A DNA stretch of 64,000 nt from Oceanobacillus timonensis (lineage in GTDB: Bacteria > Bacillota > Bacilli > Bacillales > Amphibacillaceae), in assembly GCF_900166635.1 (NCBI RefSeq), contig NZ_LT800497.1, positions 2,012,378-2,076,377 on the forward strand. Direction: 5' to 3'. The stretch's first letter is position 1; each line of letters begins with the position of its first letter. Below, piece by piece: positions 9,893 through 18,763 of this stretch. A program made the position numbers and the translations under genes. The notes beneath the pieces are model-generated. The model made no database searches. It was not told the DNA's origin and saw only the letters and a list, made by a program, of their open reading frames with translations.

Positions 9893-11080
9893 TTGGACAT
9901 TCTCTTAGGGATTCTGGCAATTATTATTACATTTGGTTTAGCGTTCCTCATGTCAAACGATAAGAAAAGAATTAACTTTAAAGGTGTCGGTGTCATGCTG
10001 GTTTTACAGTTACTGATTACCTGGTTTATGTTTTCAACAAACATGGGACAACAAATTATTACAGGGATAGCAAGCGCCTTTAATAAGTTAATTGAATTTG
10101 GTCAAGAAGGAATCGGTTTTGTCGTGAATGGATTTGTATTGGATGAGGGAGGCGTATTTTTCTTTAACGTCCTTCTGTTAATCATCTTTTTCTCCACTTT
10201 GCTTTCCGTATTAACTTATTTAAAGATTCTTCCGCTAATTATTAAATATATTGGTGCAGCGATTTCAAAAATTACCGGATTACCGAGAATTGAATCATTT
10301 AACGGCGTCAACAGTATTTTCTTTGGTCAGTCTGAAGCATTGATTGCTATTCGTTCTCAGTTTCATCATTTAACAGAAAATCGTCTTTATATTATCAGTG
10401 CATCTGCTATGAGTTCGGTCTCTGCGTCCATTGTTGGTTCATATATGCTGATGCTTCCGGAAGAATATATTTTAGTGGCGTTGCCATTAAATATGCTCAG
10501 CTGTTTAATGATTTCAACGATTATCGCACCAGTTCATGTTCCTAAAGAAGAAGATAAAGTAGATATTAAGGATGTCAGCAGTGACAAAAGTATTTTTGAA
10601 GCAATGGGAAATGGTGCACTGGAAGGTGGAAAGATTGCTCTAATTGTAGCCGCAATGTTAATGGCTTTCATCGCATCATTGGAACTTGTAAACTGGGTTA
10701 TCCAATTGATATTTGCAGGAGTTACAATAGAAGAAATTCTTGGTTATATCTTTTATCCGATTGGAATCCTGATGGGGATTGCTCCCGGGGAAGTATTGGA
10801 AGCCGGTAGTATCATGGGTACCAAAATTGTTACCAATGAATTTGTAGCCATGTCGTTGTTCGAGCCTTTAACCGAACAGCTTTCTGAAAAAACAGTCGGT
10901 ATTGTAACAGTATTCTTAACAAGCTTTGCTAATTTCTCATCGATCGGTATTATTGCAGGTACGGTGAAAGGAATTGATAGTGCCAAAGCTGTGATTGTTT
11001 CCAAATTTGGCATGAAGTTGCTGGCAGGTTCGATTTTAGTATCCATCCTTTCCGCAACAATTGCTGGTTTATTCTTATAA
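9893..11080 (+). CDS. NupC-family concentrative nucleoside transporter
   Basis: This 395-residue inner-membrane protein is of the CNT family (proton- or sodium-coupled nucleoside uptake). It has about ten hydrophobic segments and the family motifs GQSEALIAIRSQ, SAMSSVSASIVGSYM, GTKIVTNEFVAM and SFANFSSIGIIAGTVKG. It is colinear with B. subtilis NupC. The start is a TTG, supported by a strong aaggaggt site 6 bases upstream; there is no ATG nearby. It is monocistronic between two terminators, so its substrate (pyrimidine or purine nucleosides) cannot be deduced from neighbours. Confidence 0.9.
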   Translation: MDILLGILAIIITFGLAFLMSNDKKRINFKGVGVMLVLQLLITWFMFSTNMGQQIITGIASAFNKLIEFGQEGIGFVVNGFVLDEGGVFFFNVLLLIIFFSTLLSVLTYLKILPLIIKYIGAAISKITGLPRIESFNGVNSIFFGQSEALIAIRSQFHHLTENRLYIISASAMSSVSASIVGSYMLMLPEEYILVALPLNMLSCLMISTIIAPVHVPKEEDKVDIKDVSSDKSIFEAMGNGALEGGKIALIVAAMLMAFIASLELVNWVIQLIFAGVTIEEILGYIFYPIGILMGIAPGEVLEAGSIMGTKIVTNEFVAMSLFEPLTEQLSEKTVGIVTVFLTSFANFSSIGIIAGTVKGIDSAKAVIVSKFGMKLLAGSILVSILSATIAGLFL

Positions 11081-11088
11081 AATAACGT

Positions 11089-11131
11089 AAAAGCACCATG
11101 AATCATTCAAGTTGATTCATGGTGCTTTTTA
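11089..11131 (+). terminator. Terminator after nucleoside transporter
   Basis: The arms aaaagcaccatgaatca and tgattcatggtgctttt form a long stem. It lies between convergent genes and may serve both strands. Confidence 0.9.
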
Positions 11132-11150
11132 GTATACGGATAAGCCATTT

Positions 11151-12518
11151 CTAGCTGCTTGTTACCTGATTATTTCGCTTAACTTTACGTTGAATGTATT
11201 GTAAACGTAGCAGGAGAGCAAGAGCGCCTGCGCTCAAACCGACAATAATGCCAATCCAGTAGCCGAAAGCCTCTAAATTGGTATAGTTTGCAAATAAAAA
11301 TCCAACCGGCAGACCGATAATCCAATAAGAGATTAATGCAAGAACAAGGGTTACATTTACATCTTTATATCCTCTTAAAGCACCTTGAATCGGGGCACCG
11401 ATAGCATCTGCAAGCTGATAAAAAATCGCAAACAGAATAAATTGTTTGGTTAATGCAATCACTTCCGGATTGGTGTGATATAAACGTGCAACGGTTCCAT
11501 CAAATAGGAATAAAATAATCCCGATAAAAACAGCGATTATAATGCCGCCCATGATTCCAAGATAAGTGTAAGAACGGGCATCTTGAAAACGTTTAGCACC
11601 TACTTCAAATCCGACAGCAATCGTCAGAGCCATCCCGACACTTAATGGGAGCATATATAACAACCCTGCAAAGTTCATTGCTGCTTGGTGGGCAGCGATT
11701 GTGTTGGTATCATAGTTACTCATCATCATCGTGACAACTGAAAAAATACTTGTTTCAAAAAACATAGCAAGTCCGATGGGCATCCCAATTTTTAATTGAC
11801 TGATCCAATAAGAAAGTTTTGGTTTCACAAACACTTTAAAGACTCGATAGGTTTTAAAAGGAGCAACCCGATGTATCATATATATAGAAATAATGCTGAC
11901 AATCCAATATGTAACGCTTGTCGCGATACCTGCTCCAATTCCGCCAAACGCCGGTATTCCTAACTTGCCAAAAATAAAGATATAGTTCAAGAATGCATTG
12001 ATTGGCAAGGATATTAAGATAATAATCATGGAAGCTCGTGTTTGCCCCAATCCATCCATAAAACTCCGGATAGTGTGGAAAAGGAATAAAGGGATAATCC
12101 CTGTAGCCAGTGAAACTAAGTAATATTTTGCAATATAATGTACATCTTGCTCCAAACTCATGAGCTGTAATACCGGCTCTAAAACAAAAAAGCCGCCAAT
12201 GAGAATAAGGCAGGACAAACCAATAGATAGATACATTCCCTGTTGGATTACTTGCGGAATGTCTTCTTTCTTTTTGGCGCCGATAAGTTGGGCAATAATT
12301 GGCGTAATCGCAAGAACCACACCATTAACCGCCGTCAAAATAGGTACCCAAAGGCTGGACCCAATTGCAACACCAGCTAAATCAACGGCACTTGATTGGC
12401 CCGACATCACGGTATCAAAAAAATTCATCAAATTCATGCTGACTTGTGTTACAAGAATCGGCAGCATGATGATAATAAAGAGCTTGATTTTCTGTCTTCG
12501 ATTGCTTGTTTCGTACAT
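11151..12518 (-). CDS. MATE family efflux transporter
   Basis: This 455-residue protein has twelve predicted membrane segments in two similar halves, as in the MATE (NorM/MepA-like) family of Na+- or H+-coupled drug exporters. Diagnostic stretches are QVSMNLMNFFDTVMSG in the first helix, IGSSLWVP, and the second-half ETSIFSVVTMMM and MPLSVGMALTIAVG-type segments (here LPLSVGMALTIAVG). The start ATG follows aggaagatgaaag. It is divergent from murG and monocistronic. The natural substrate is unknown. Confidence 0.9.
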   Translation of the reverse strand: MYETSNRRQKIKLFIIIMLPILVTQVSMNLMNFFDTVMSGQSSAVDLAGVAIGSSLWVPILTAVNGVVLAITPIIAQLIGAKKKEDIPQVIQQGMYLSIGLSCLILIGGFFVLEPVLQLMSLEQDVHYIAKYYLVSLATGIIPLFLFHTIRSFMDGLGQTRASMIIILISLPINAFLNYIFIFGKLGIPAFGGIGAGIATSVTYWIVSIISIYMIHRVAPFKTYRVFKVFVKPKLSYWISQLKIGMPIGLAMFFETSIFSVVTMMMSNYDTNTIAAHQAAMNFAGLLYMLPLSVGMALTIAVGFEVGAKRFQDARSYTYLGIMGGIIIAVFIGIILFLFDGTVARLYHTNPEVIALTKQFILFAIFYQLADAIGAPIQGALRGYKDVNVTLVLALISYWIIGLPVGFLFANYTNLEAFGYWIGIIVGLSAGALALLLRLQYIQRKVKRNNQVTSS

Positions 12519-12621
12519 CTTTCATCTTCCTGACATTTAGTAATTCTTTTTTTCGTTAAATTAATAGGTGCAATGGTAATTATACGCTGATATAATGATT
12601 TGGGAAAGGATGAATTGGTCC

Positions 12622-13707
12622 ATGGAGAAACGAAATAAAAAACGTATTGTATTTACTGGCGGTGGGACTGCCGGTCATGTCATTGTTAATTTAGCACTTA
12701 TACCATATTATCAGGAACAGGGTTATAATGTGGATTACATTGGTTCCTATGAAGGCATCGAAAGAAATTTGATTGAAAAATTGGATGGCGTAACCTATCA
12801 TTCGGTATCAACTGGAAAACTGCGCCGTTACATGTCCAAAGAAAACTTTAAAGATCCATTTAAAGTTTTAAAAGGAACGATGCAAGCTTTTCGTATTTTA
12901 GGAAAAGGGAAAAAACCAGCGGCGGTTTTTTCAAAAGGTGGATTTGTATCTGTACCGGTTGTTGCAGCAGCAAAATTGAGAGGGATTCCATCTGTTATTC
13001 ACGAGTCTGATTTCACTCCTGGTTTGGCGAATAAGCTTTCCATCCCATTTACAAAAAAAGTTCTGGCGACATTCCCGGAAACAATGAAGTATCTGCCGGA
13101 AAAGAAGGCAGCTTACGTTGGTGCGGTGATTCGTGATGAATTATTTACAGGAGATAAAAAGGCTGGATTAGCGTATGCGCAAATTTCAGGGGAAAAGCCT
13201 GTTCTATTAATTATGGGCGGAAGCGGCGGATCGGAAAAAATCAATGCAACAATCCGTGAGGCATTAGATGACTTATTAAAAGAATTTGAAATTATTCATA
13301 TCTGTGGAAGCGGAAAAGTAGATGCTTCCCTTCGTATGCCGGGATATGCGCAGTTTGAATATGTGCATGAGGAATTAAAAGATATTTTTGCGGCAACCGA
13401 TTTTGTGGTATCCCGTGCCGGTTCCAACGCGATATTTGAATTTTTGGCTTTACAAAAACCGATGCTGTTAATTCCACTTTCTCGTGGTGCAAGCAGAGGG
13501 GATCAGATTATTAATGCCAATTCTTTTAAAGAAAAAAATTATGCCAAAGTGGTTGAAGAAGAAACATTAACAACAGAAAAACTGATTCAGGAAGCGGGCG
13601 CATTAAAAAAAGCAGCACCTGTTATGCTGGATGAAATGAAAAAATATAAGAGTGAAGAATCGAAAAATAAAGTAATCGAAATCATTGCATCTATTCAAAA
13701 AAAATAA
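12622..13707 (+). CDS. murG: MurG-type N-acetylglucosaminyltransferase
   Basis: This 361-residue GT28 enzyme resembles MurG, which adds GlcNAc to lipid I to form lipid II at the inner membrane face. It has the N-terminal glycine loop [47 protein letters not shown] and the [14 protein letters not shown] motif of the UDP-GlcNAc site. The first loop reads GTAGHV rather than the usual GTGGHI, and no other cell-wall or division gene is near. This suggests it is the stand-alone second MurG seen in some Bacilli rather than the dcw-cluster copy. ATG 12622 is preferred over 12610 and 12595 because of aaagga eleven bases upstream. Confidence 0.85.
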   Translation: MEKRNKKRIVFTGGGTAGHVIVNLALIPYYQEQGYNVDYIGSYEGIERNLIEKLDGVTYHSVSTGKLRRYMSKENFKDPFKVLKGTMQAFRILGKGKKPAAVFSKGGFVSVPVVAAAKLRGIPSVIHESDFTPGLANKLSIPFTKKVLATFPETMKYLPEKKAAYVGAVIRDELFTGDKKAGLAYAQISGEKPVLLIMGGSGGSEKINATIREALDDLLKEFEIIHICGSGKVDASLRMPGYAQFEYVHEELKDIFAATDFVVSRAGSNAIFEFLALQKPMLLIPLSRGASRGDQIINANSFKEKNYAKVVEEETLTTEKLIQEAGALKKAAPVMLDEMKKYKSEESKNKVIEIIASIQKK

Positions 13708-13720
13708 TGTTCAAGCTAAG

Positions 13721-13764
13721 AAAAAGGACCTGCACAGCTCTATTAAAGGGTTGCAGGTCCTTTG
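13721..13764 (+). terminator. Terminator between murG and carbonic anhydrase
   Basis: The arms aaaggacctgca and tgcaggtccttt flank a 16-base loop. It lies between convergent genes and is likely bidirectional. Confidence 0.85.
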
Positions 13765-13777
13765 TTTAGTATGGGAG

Positions 13778-14332
13778 TTAGTCTTCTCTGGTAACGACGT
13801 CTAATTTCCCTGTTTCCGGATCAATGACCAGCCCGTGAACTTTTATTTCATTGGGAAGCAGCGGGTGATTACGAATAATTCCTACGCTCTGAGTCACAGA
13901 GTCCTCAATTTTTTCAAAACCATGGAACTCTTTATGAAGGTTAATACCGGAATGCTCCAAGGTATGTAAGGTTTCTTCTGTTATTCCACGGTCGAGCATG
14001 GTTTGCTGTAATGCTTCTGTGTCTACATTGGACATTCCACAGCCGTGATGTCCGATAACAACAACTTCTTCTGCTTTTAAACTATAAATAGCTACTAATA
14101 AACTTTTCATAATACTATCAAAAGGCTTTCGGATAATAGCGCCGGCATTTTTAACCATTTTCACGTCCCCATTACGGATGTTTAATGCTTTAGGGAGTAA
14201 TTCTACCAAGCGTGTGTCCATGCAAGTGAAAATAACCATTCGTTTATTCGGGAACTTGTCCGTTGTATAAGCCTCATAGCCTTTACTGTCTACAAATTTT
14301 TCATTGAAATCTAATAGTTGATCTAAATTCAT
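13778..14332 (-). CDS. Beta-class carbonic anhydrase
   Basis: This 184-residue cytosolic zinc enzyme interconverts CO2 and bicarbonate. The zinc and catalytic residues are visible: CMDTR (Cys, Asp-Arg dyad) near residue 36 and GHHGCGM (His, Cys) near 93. The length and sequence fit the YtiB-like subgroup of Bacilli. An ATG nine bases upstream (14341) sits directly on the aaaggag site, so the ATG at 14332, nine bases behind it, is the likelier start. Confidence 0.9.
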   Translation of the reverse strand: MNLDQLLDFNEKFVDSKGYEAYTTDKFPNKRMVIFTCMDTRLVELLPKALNIRNGDVKMVKNAGAIIRKPFDSIMKSLLVAIYSLKAEEVVVIGHHGCGMSNVDTEALQQTMLDRGITEETLHTLEHSGINLHKEFHGFEKIEDSVTQSVGIIRNHPLLPNEIKVHGLVIDPETGKLDVVTRED

Positions 14333-14486
14333 CACTTTCATCTCCTTTAAATAAAAATAATAGCATTAAATGCAAAATATGAAAATAAATAAAATGGAGA
14401 AATTCGTTAAAAACTTAAAGAAAGGCTGCTTTTATGGATATTTGTTAAAATAAACACAGGATATGTTAATGAAGAAAGGGGGGGGG

Positions 14487-15308
14487 ATGTTGAAAGATCA
14501 AGAGAACCATCAGGATAGAAAAAAACATATAGACGAAGATTTAATGGAAGATTTTGATGAAGAAGAAATAGATGAACTGGTGATGCAAGCAAAAGCAGAT
14601 GCATTGGAAAGAGCGCGCACAGAGGAAAAGGAACCAAAACCGAAACGGCGATTCTCAAAGATGATTGCTATTCTGATTGCTGTTGCGATGGCTTTTTATG
14701 TTCTTTCCCTATTTCCGAGAGTGATTTCGGTTCCTGCTATTGATTTTCTTCAAGCATCCAGTCGCCTCTCCCAAGATGAACAAGTAGCAGCATATAAAGA
14801 AGCTGTCGTTGCGATTGAAACAAATGATGGAAAAGGAACAGGGTTTTCTATTTCTGAAGAAGGCACGATTTTAACCAATCAGCATGTTATTGAGGACGAC
14901 CCGACAGTAACCGTGGCTTTTCCGGAAGAAGGTTTATTTCAAGGGGAGGTCGTTGAAGAAATGCCTGAGATAGATTTAGCAGTAGTAGAGGTAGAAGGAG
15001 AAAACCTCCCGTCGCTTCCATTGGATGAAACAGCTTCTGCAGAACATGGAGATTATATCCGTTTCATAGGTAACCCCTTATTTTTTAACGGAATTGCCAA
15101 TGAGGGAACCATATTAAGTCCGCTGCAACTTTCCGGCTGGGACAAAGAAGTTATGATGATTAGGGCACCTGTATATCGCGGAAATAGCGGTAGTCCAGTT
15201 ATAAATGAGGAAGGAAATGTCATTGGTGTGATTTTTGCAACATTGGACCATGAGGAATATGGAAATGTTGGCCTGTATGTACCTATTCGTTATTTTACAA
15301 ATGAATAA
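14487..15308 (+). CDS. Membrane-anchored trypsin-like serine protease
   Basis: The 273-residue protein has an acidic cytosolic N-terminus of about 55 residues, one membrane helix (MIAILIAVAMAFYVLSLF, near 58-75), and an extracytoplasmic chymotrypsin-fold domain. The triad is visible: His in TNQHVIE, Asp in EIDLAVVEV and Ser in YRGNSGSPV. It resembles the HtrA/DegP protease domain, but no PDZ domain follows, so regulation must differ from HtrA. The ATG at 14487 comes after a run of eight G. The next gene encodes a PRC-barrel protein 74 bases on. Confidence 0.85.
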   Translation: MLKDQENHQDRKKHIDEDLMEDFDEEEIDELVMQAKADALERARTEEKEPKPKRRFSKMIAILIAVAMAFYVLSLFPRVISVPAIDFLQASSRLSQDEQVAAYKEAVVAIETNDGKGTGFSISEEGTILTNQHVIEDDPTVTVAFPEEGLFQGEVVEEMPEIDLAVVEVEGENLPSLPLDETASAEHGDYIRFIGNPLFFNGIANEGTILSPLQLSGWDKEVMMIRAPVYRGNSGSPVINEEGNVIGVIFATLDHEEYGNVGLYVPIRYFTNE

Positions 15309-15382
15309 CAAATAAGATAGAGCCGTTTAATTTGCTGTTAAAAGGGTATGGAATAGTAAGACCTTTTTTAGGGGGGGTTTAC

Positions 15383-16105
15383 ATGTTTCTCAGTTCAACA
15401 TTAACAAATTTAACGATACATGCGACAGATGGAGAAATAGGTAAAGTAAAAGATTTATATTTTAATGACAATTGGGAATTACGATTTATTATTGTGGATA
15501 CAAGAAAATGGCTGCCAGGAAAGAAAGTCCTGTTACCTTATCATGTGCAAGAAGAAATTAATTTGGAAGAAGGCTATATAAAGGTAGCTAGAGATAAGGA
15601 AACCATCCGTGACAGCCCGAAAGCACCGATAGATGATAATGATTATATTTTTGCTTATCAAGAAGCTGTGTTAGATTATTTTGGCTGGAACAGCTATAAG
15701 GAAAATGCAGTATTAGATTCCGATCACGGTCCGGTAACAACCGGGAATGGCGAACTTGAAAATAAAAATGTGCCTCCAGAACCGGATTTGGCTGCACCGG
15801 AAAGCTCAAATGATAATTTAAGAAGTATGGATGAATTGATGACATTTAAAGTCCATGCAACTGACGGAAAAATTGGTATCATGGATAATGTTATTTTAAC
15901 AAAGCAGGGAAAAATCCACTATCTTGTAGTAAACAGCAATGAAAGTTACGTGGAAAATAATTTATATTTATACCACACGAATCAGGTTACATCCGTAGAT
16001 TGGTTTGAAAAAGATCTGTATATAGACGATTCTGTGGAAAGTTTAGAACAAGTGACGTCGTTAAAAAGTAATGAAGAAGTATTCCGTCATGTAAATCATG
16101 TATAA
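15383..16105 (+). CDS. Two-domain PRC-barrel protein
   Basis: This 240-residue soluble protein contains two PRC-barrel-like repeats. Each begins with a similar element: LTIHATDGEIGKVKDLYF near residue 10 and TFKVHATDGKIGIMDNVI near 155. Each is followed by WELRFIIVDT or KIHYLVVNS-type strands. The domains are joined by a Pro/Asn/Glu-rich linker. PRC barrels are small RNA- or protein-binding modules; the tandem form is common in Bacilli as a stress or spore-associated protein, but its role is unknown. ATG 15383 has ggggggg seven bases upstream. Confidence 0.8.
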   Translation: MFLSSTLTNLTIHATDGEIGKVKDLYFNDNWELRFIIVDTRKWLPGKKVLLPYHVQEEINLEEGYIKVARDKETIRDSPKAPIDDNDYIFAYQEAVLDYFGWNSYKENAVLDSDHGPVTTGNGELENKNVPPEPDLAAPESSNDNLRSMDELMTFKVHATDGKIGIMDNVILTKQGKIHYLVVNSNESYVENNLYLYHTNQVTSVDWFEKDLYIDDSVESLEQVTSLKSNEEVFRHVNHV

Positions 16106-16137
16106 ATAAGTTTATTAAAAATAAACAGCAGCGTTTG

Positions 16138-16182
16138 GCATTTCATCTTGACCATTGCAGAGGTAAGGATGGAATGCTTTTT
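16138..16182 (+). terminator. Terminator after PRC-barrel gene
   Basis: The arms gcatttcatctt (16138-16149) and aggatggaatgc pair over 12 positions including two G-T pairs and are followed by five T. Confidence 0.6.
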
Positions 16183-16503
16183 ATATAGCCTATTTGTTTT
16201 CTTCTCGTAATATTTTTTACAAAATCCTATCTTTTTCGGGTGTGTTTTACAAAAAACTATTTTTCGTCATATTAATTTAAATGAAATGTTATTCATTTGT
16301 GATAGTAACGTTGCCGGATATAGGGTAGTATTAACTGTAGAGACTAAAAAAGTCTGCATATATAACCAATAAAATGATTTTTATTGCTATGAAAAAAAGT
16401 TCATTGAAGTGAATGAACCTAACCAACAAGAACGACAAAAATGGAGATTATTTGATATGAAAATAATAAATACAACGACAGATTTTTTAAATATACATTT
16501 TAA
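16183..16503. other. sigI upstream region with two dyads
   Basis: No gene is visible. Two perfect dyads are: aaatgaa-6-ttcattt at 16279-16298 and gttcatt-6-aatgaac at 16399-16418. Both have 7-base arms and a 6-base centre. They could bind a repressor or form RNA hairpins if a distal sigI promoter exists. Confidence 0.45.
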
Positions 16504-16530
16504 ACCCGAAAAAATAAATAGGATTTCGAA
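16504..16530 (+). promoter_or_regulatory. Candidate SigI-dependent promoter of sigI-rsgI
   Basis: ACCCGA (16504-16509) and CGAA (16527-16530) are separated by 17 bases and lie about 28 bases before the sigI ATG. Known SigI promoters in B. subtilis combine an ACCCC-like -35 with a CGAA-like -10. A TATAAT at 16534-16539 lacks any -35. Autoregulation by SigI is therefore the better reading, but this is a motif match only. Confidence 0.45.
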
Positions 16531-16557
16531 TTATATAATGTTTGGGGGAGTTATGAA

Positions 16558-17301
16558 ATGATGATGACGAAACAATTAACAGATACCCCTATTGAAGAAA
16601 AAATTGAAGCCATTCAGGAAGGTGATATCGTATTACAAAATGAAATCCTGCAAACATATAAGCCGTTTATTGCCAAATGTGTTTCGGAAGTTTGTAAACG
16701 ATATATTGACCCTAAAAAGGATGATGAATTCAGTATTGGCTTAATGGCTTTTAATGATGCCATTTTCTCTTTTGAACCGGATAAAGGAAGTTCTTTTTTA
16801 TCCTTTGCCAAACTTGTTGTGAAACGAAAAGTAATCGATTATATTCGTTATCATCAAAAGCGCCCGAATCTGTTATCTTTAGATGAAATCAACGAAGAAG
16901 AACAGATGGAAAATCCGCTTATTATTGCTGCGGCAAAAGAAAAACATCAAATAGAAGCGGAGAATGCCAAAAGACGGGAAGAAATCATGTTATTCCAAGA
17001 AAAATTAAATGCATACCGGCTGACGATGGAAGAGCTTACCAAGGCTTCTCCTAAACATAAAGATGCCAGGGAATCTGCTGTACAGGTAGCTTATGCTTTA
17101 TACCAGGACAACCAGCTGAGCGCGTATGTTCAGCGCAAAAAGAAGCTGCCGATTAAAAAGTTATTAATGAAAGTAGAAGTAAGTAAAAAAACATTAGAGC
17201 GGAATCGCAAATTTATTATAGCTATCTTTATTGTGCTGAGCAGTGAATATGCTTATCTTAAGGACTACCTTAAGGATTACCTCAAGGATGTGAAAGAATG
17301 A
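16558..17301 (+). CDS. sigI: RNA polymerase sigma factor SigI
   Basis: This 247-residue sigma-70-family factor is of the SigI type, used in Bacilli for heat and cell-wall stress. Region 2 is clear (FEPDKGSSFLSFAKLVVKRKVIDYIR, near residues 75-100), followed by the SigI-specific domain rather than a normal region 4. A C-terminal repeat, YLKD three times, ends the protein. Three ATG codons are in tandem at 16558, 16561 and 16564; gggggag lies seven bases before the first. The stop overlaps the rsgI start (ATGA), so the two are translationally coupled. Confidence 0.93.
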   Translation: MMMTKQLTDTPIEEKIEAIQEGDIVLQNEILQTYKPFIAKCVSEVCKRYIDPKKDDEFSIGLMAFNDAIFSFEPDKGSSFLSFAKLVVKRKVIDYIRYHQKRPNLLSLDEINEEEQMENPLIIAAAKEKHQIEAENAKRREEIMLFQEKLNAYRLTMEELTKASPKHKDARESAVQVAYALYQDNQLSAYVQRKKKLPIKKLLMKVEVSKKTLERNRKFIIAIFIVLSSEYAYLKDYLKDYLKDVKE

Positions 17302-18107
17302 AAAAAGGAATTGTGATGGAAATCCATCGCAAATATGCCATTTTACTTACGAAAGATGGCAGTTTTGAAAAGGGAATTATTTTAACAACATATGCGGATC
17401 AGGGAGATGAAGTTATTTTTCAGTCTGTATCGGAAAAAGCCGGATGGAAAAGCTATTGGGATAAAACGCCCTTAGCTGTAAGATTGTCAGCCATTGTTCT
17501 TCTGGCATTATTTATTTTCGGCTTTTCTCTGTTTTACGGGACGAATAACTCTGCAACGGACGCCTATGTTGCTATTGATATAAATCCCAGTATTGAATTA
17601 GAATTAAATGATGATTTTGTGGTTACAAATATCCATGCATTAAATGACTCTGCAGATCAGCTGATAGAAGAAGTAAGCAGTATCCAAAACCGGACTGTCA
17701 ACTCCGTTTTAACAGACATTATTCGTGAAAGTGAAGACCAGGGTTTAGCAGCGGATAAAACGATGATTGTAGGCGTTAGTTGTCAAAATCAGGATGACAA
17801 CCCAGATAGCTTAATCTCGCAAATCAATACTTACATAGAAACGCTTTCTGATTGGGATGTCGCAACGCTGGAGATTCCTGATGAAGTCCGAGAAATTGCA
17901 CAAAACAATCATCAATCAATGAATGAAGTAATGGCGGCAGAATTGGAAAACCATTCTGTTGATATAGAACAAACGCATTTAGAAATCACAGACCCGGATG
18001 ATCGTGCAATTATTGATTCTTTTTATGGTGAAGAAGCGTCTGACTCAGATGCGGGTCGTTCTATAGAACCAGAGAAAAAGCCGGTGGAGATGGAAGATAA
18101 CGAATGA
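17298..18107 (+). CDS. rsgI: Anti-sigma factor RsgI
   Basis: This 269-residue membrane protein holds SigI inactive. The N-terminal RsgI domain (MKKGIVMEIHRKYAILLTKDG onward, about 1-55) binds SigI. A single helix (LSAIVLLALFIFGFSLFYG, near 66-84) is followed by the conserved extracytoplasmic AYVAIDINPSIELELN segment. The rest is strongly acidic. Oddly, the reading frame continues after the TGA at 18105 for 16 more acidic or polar codons to a TAG at 18156-18158, so the tail may have been shortened by a recent nonsense change. It overlaps sigI by four bases. Confidence 0.92.
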   Translation: MKKGIVMEIHRKYAILLTKDGSFEKGIILTTYADQGDEVIFQSVSEKAGWKSYWDKTPLAVRLSAIVLLALFIFGFSLFYGTNNSATDAYVAIDINPSIELELNDDFVVTNIHALNDSADQLIEEVSSIQNRTVNSVLTDIIRESEDQGLAADKTMIVGVSCQNQDDNPDSLISQINTYIETLSDWDVATLEIPDEVREIAQNNHQSMNEVMAAELENHSVDIEQTHLEITDPDDRAIIDSFYGEEASDSDAGRSIEPEKKPVEMEDNE

Positions 18108-18303
18108 ACGGATGAAGATTCTGATGAAAAAGAAAATCAACGGGTTGATTTAACTTAGATCATTTAAAGTAAGAAGGACAGACAGTTTCCTCCCTGTCCG
18201 AATGCAAACAGACATTTAAATAAATAACCGGATTGGAATGGAAGGGCTGTATGAGCAGATACAAGCCTGTTTTCGACTGGCATCTGCTTCATCAGCATGG
18301 GGC

Positions 18304-18549
18304 TTATTCTAATTCTAATTCATACATCCATGGACTGCTGATTTGCAAGGCATGTTCTAAATAATAGAGCAGTGTATCATGCGATTGATTGACATGTTTT
18401 TGGTTTGTGGAATGATGATAAGCATAAAGGAAGTACTCAATTTTTTTGGCGAGTAAATCATCATCTGTCCGTGACATTAATATGAATAAGTTATCCCACT
18501 GTCCCCATATGGTGTAGTATAATGCTTTATCGTAGTCAGGTATCAACAA
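18304..18549 (-). CDS. YhdB-like small protein
   Basis: This protein of about 81 residues is rich in aromatic and acidic residues (PDYDKALYYTIWGQWDNL, DDDLLAKKIEYFLYAYHH). It resembles the YhdB-like family of Bacilli, which has no known function. No ATG is available. The aaaggag site abuts a GTG at 18555 too closely, so a TTG at 18549 or 18546 is a likelier start. It is oriented opposite to rsgI and separated from it by about 200 bases. Confidence 0.7.
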   Translation of the reverse strand: MLIPDYDKALYYTIWGQWDNLFILMSRTDDDLLAKKIEYFLYAYHHSTNQKHVNQSHDTLLYYLEHALQISSPWMYELELE

Positions 18550-18705
18550 TTTCACTCCTTTATCAAGAAGGAATTTGGCAGGAATCGAAGGAGAATGACC
18601 AATTGCAGTGCAATGTGATGTTCCTTAAGTATAGCTTCTCCATTGTTACGTAAATATGTCTGCAACTTTCATGGTGTTATTTCCATAAATTAACGTATTC
18701 TTCAT

Positions 18706-18735
18706 GCATAATCCTTTGACTGTTTATCCATAATA
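18706..18735 (+). promoter_or_regulatory. Sigma-G (forespore) promoter
   Basis: GCATA (18706-18710) and CATAATA (18729-18735) with exactly 18 bases between them fit the sigma-G consensus GHATR-18-CATNHTA at every fixed position. It ends 28 bases before the YhcN-like start, whose family is forespore-expressed in B. subtilis. Confidence 0.7.
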
Positions 18736-18763
18736 AAGGCAAACAGGTTAAGGAGGAATGAAA

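Noticed and set aside
10753-11106. 117-codon leftward frame over the end of the nucleoside transporter
   Set aside because: Antisense shadow crossing a terminator.
16534-16539. TATAAT as a sigma-A -10 for sigI
   Set aside because: No -35 is found at 16-18 bases, and the start point would fall in the ribosome site.
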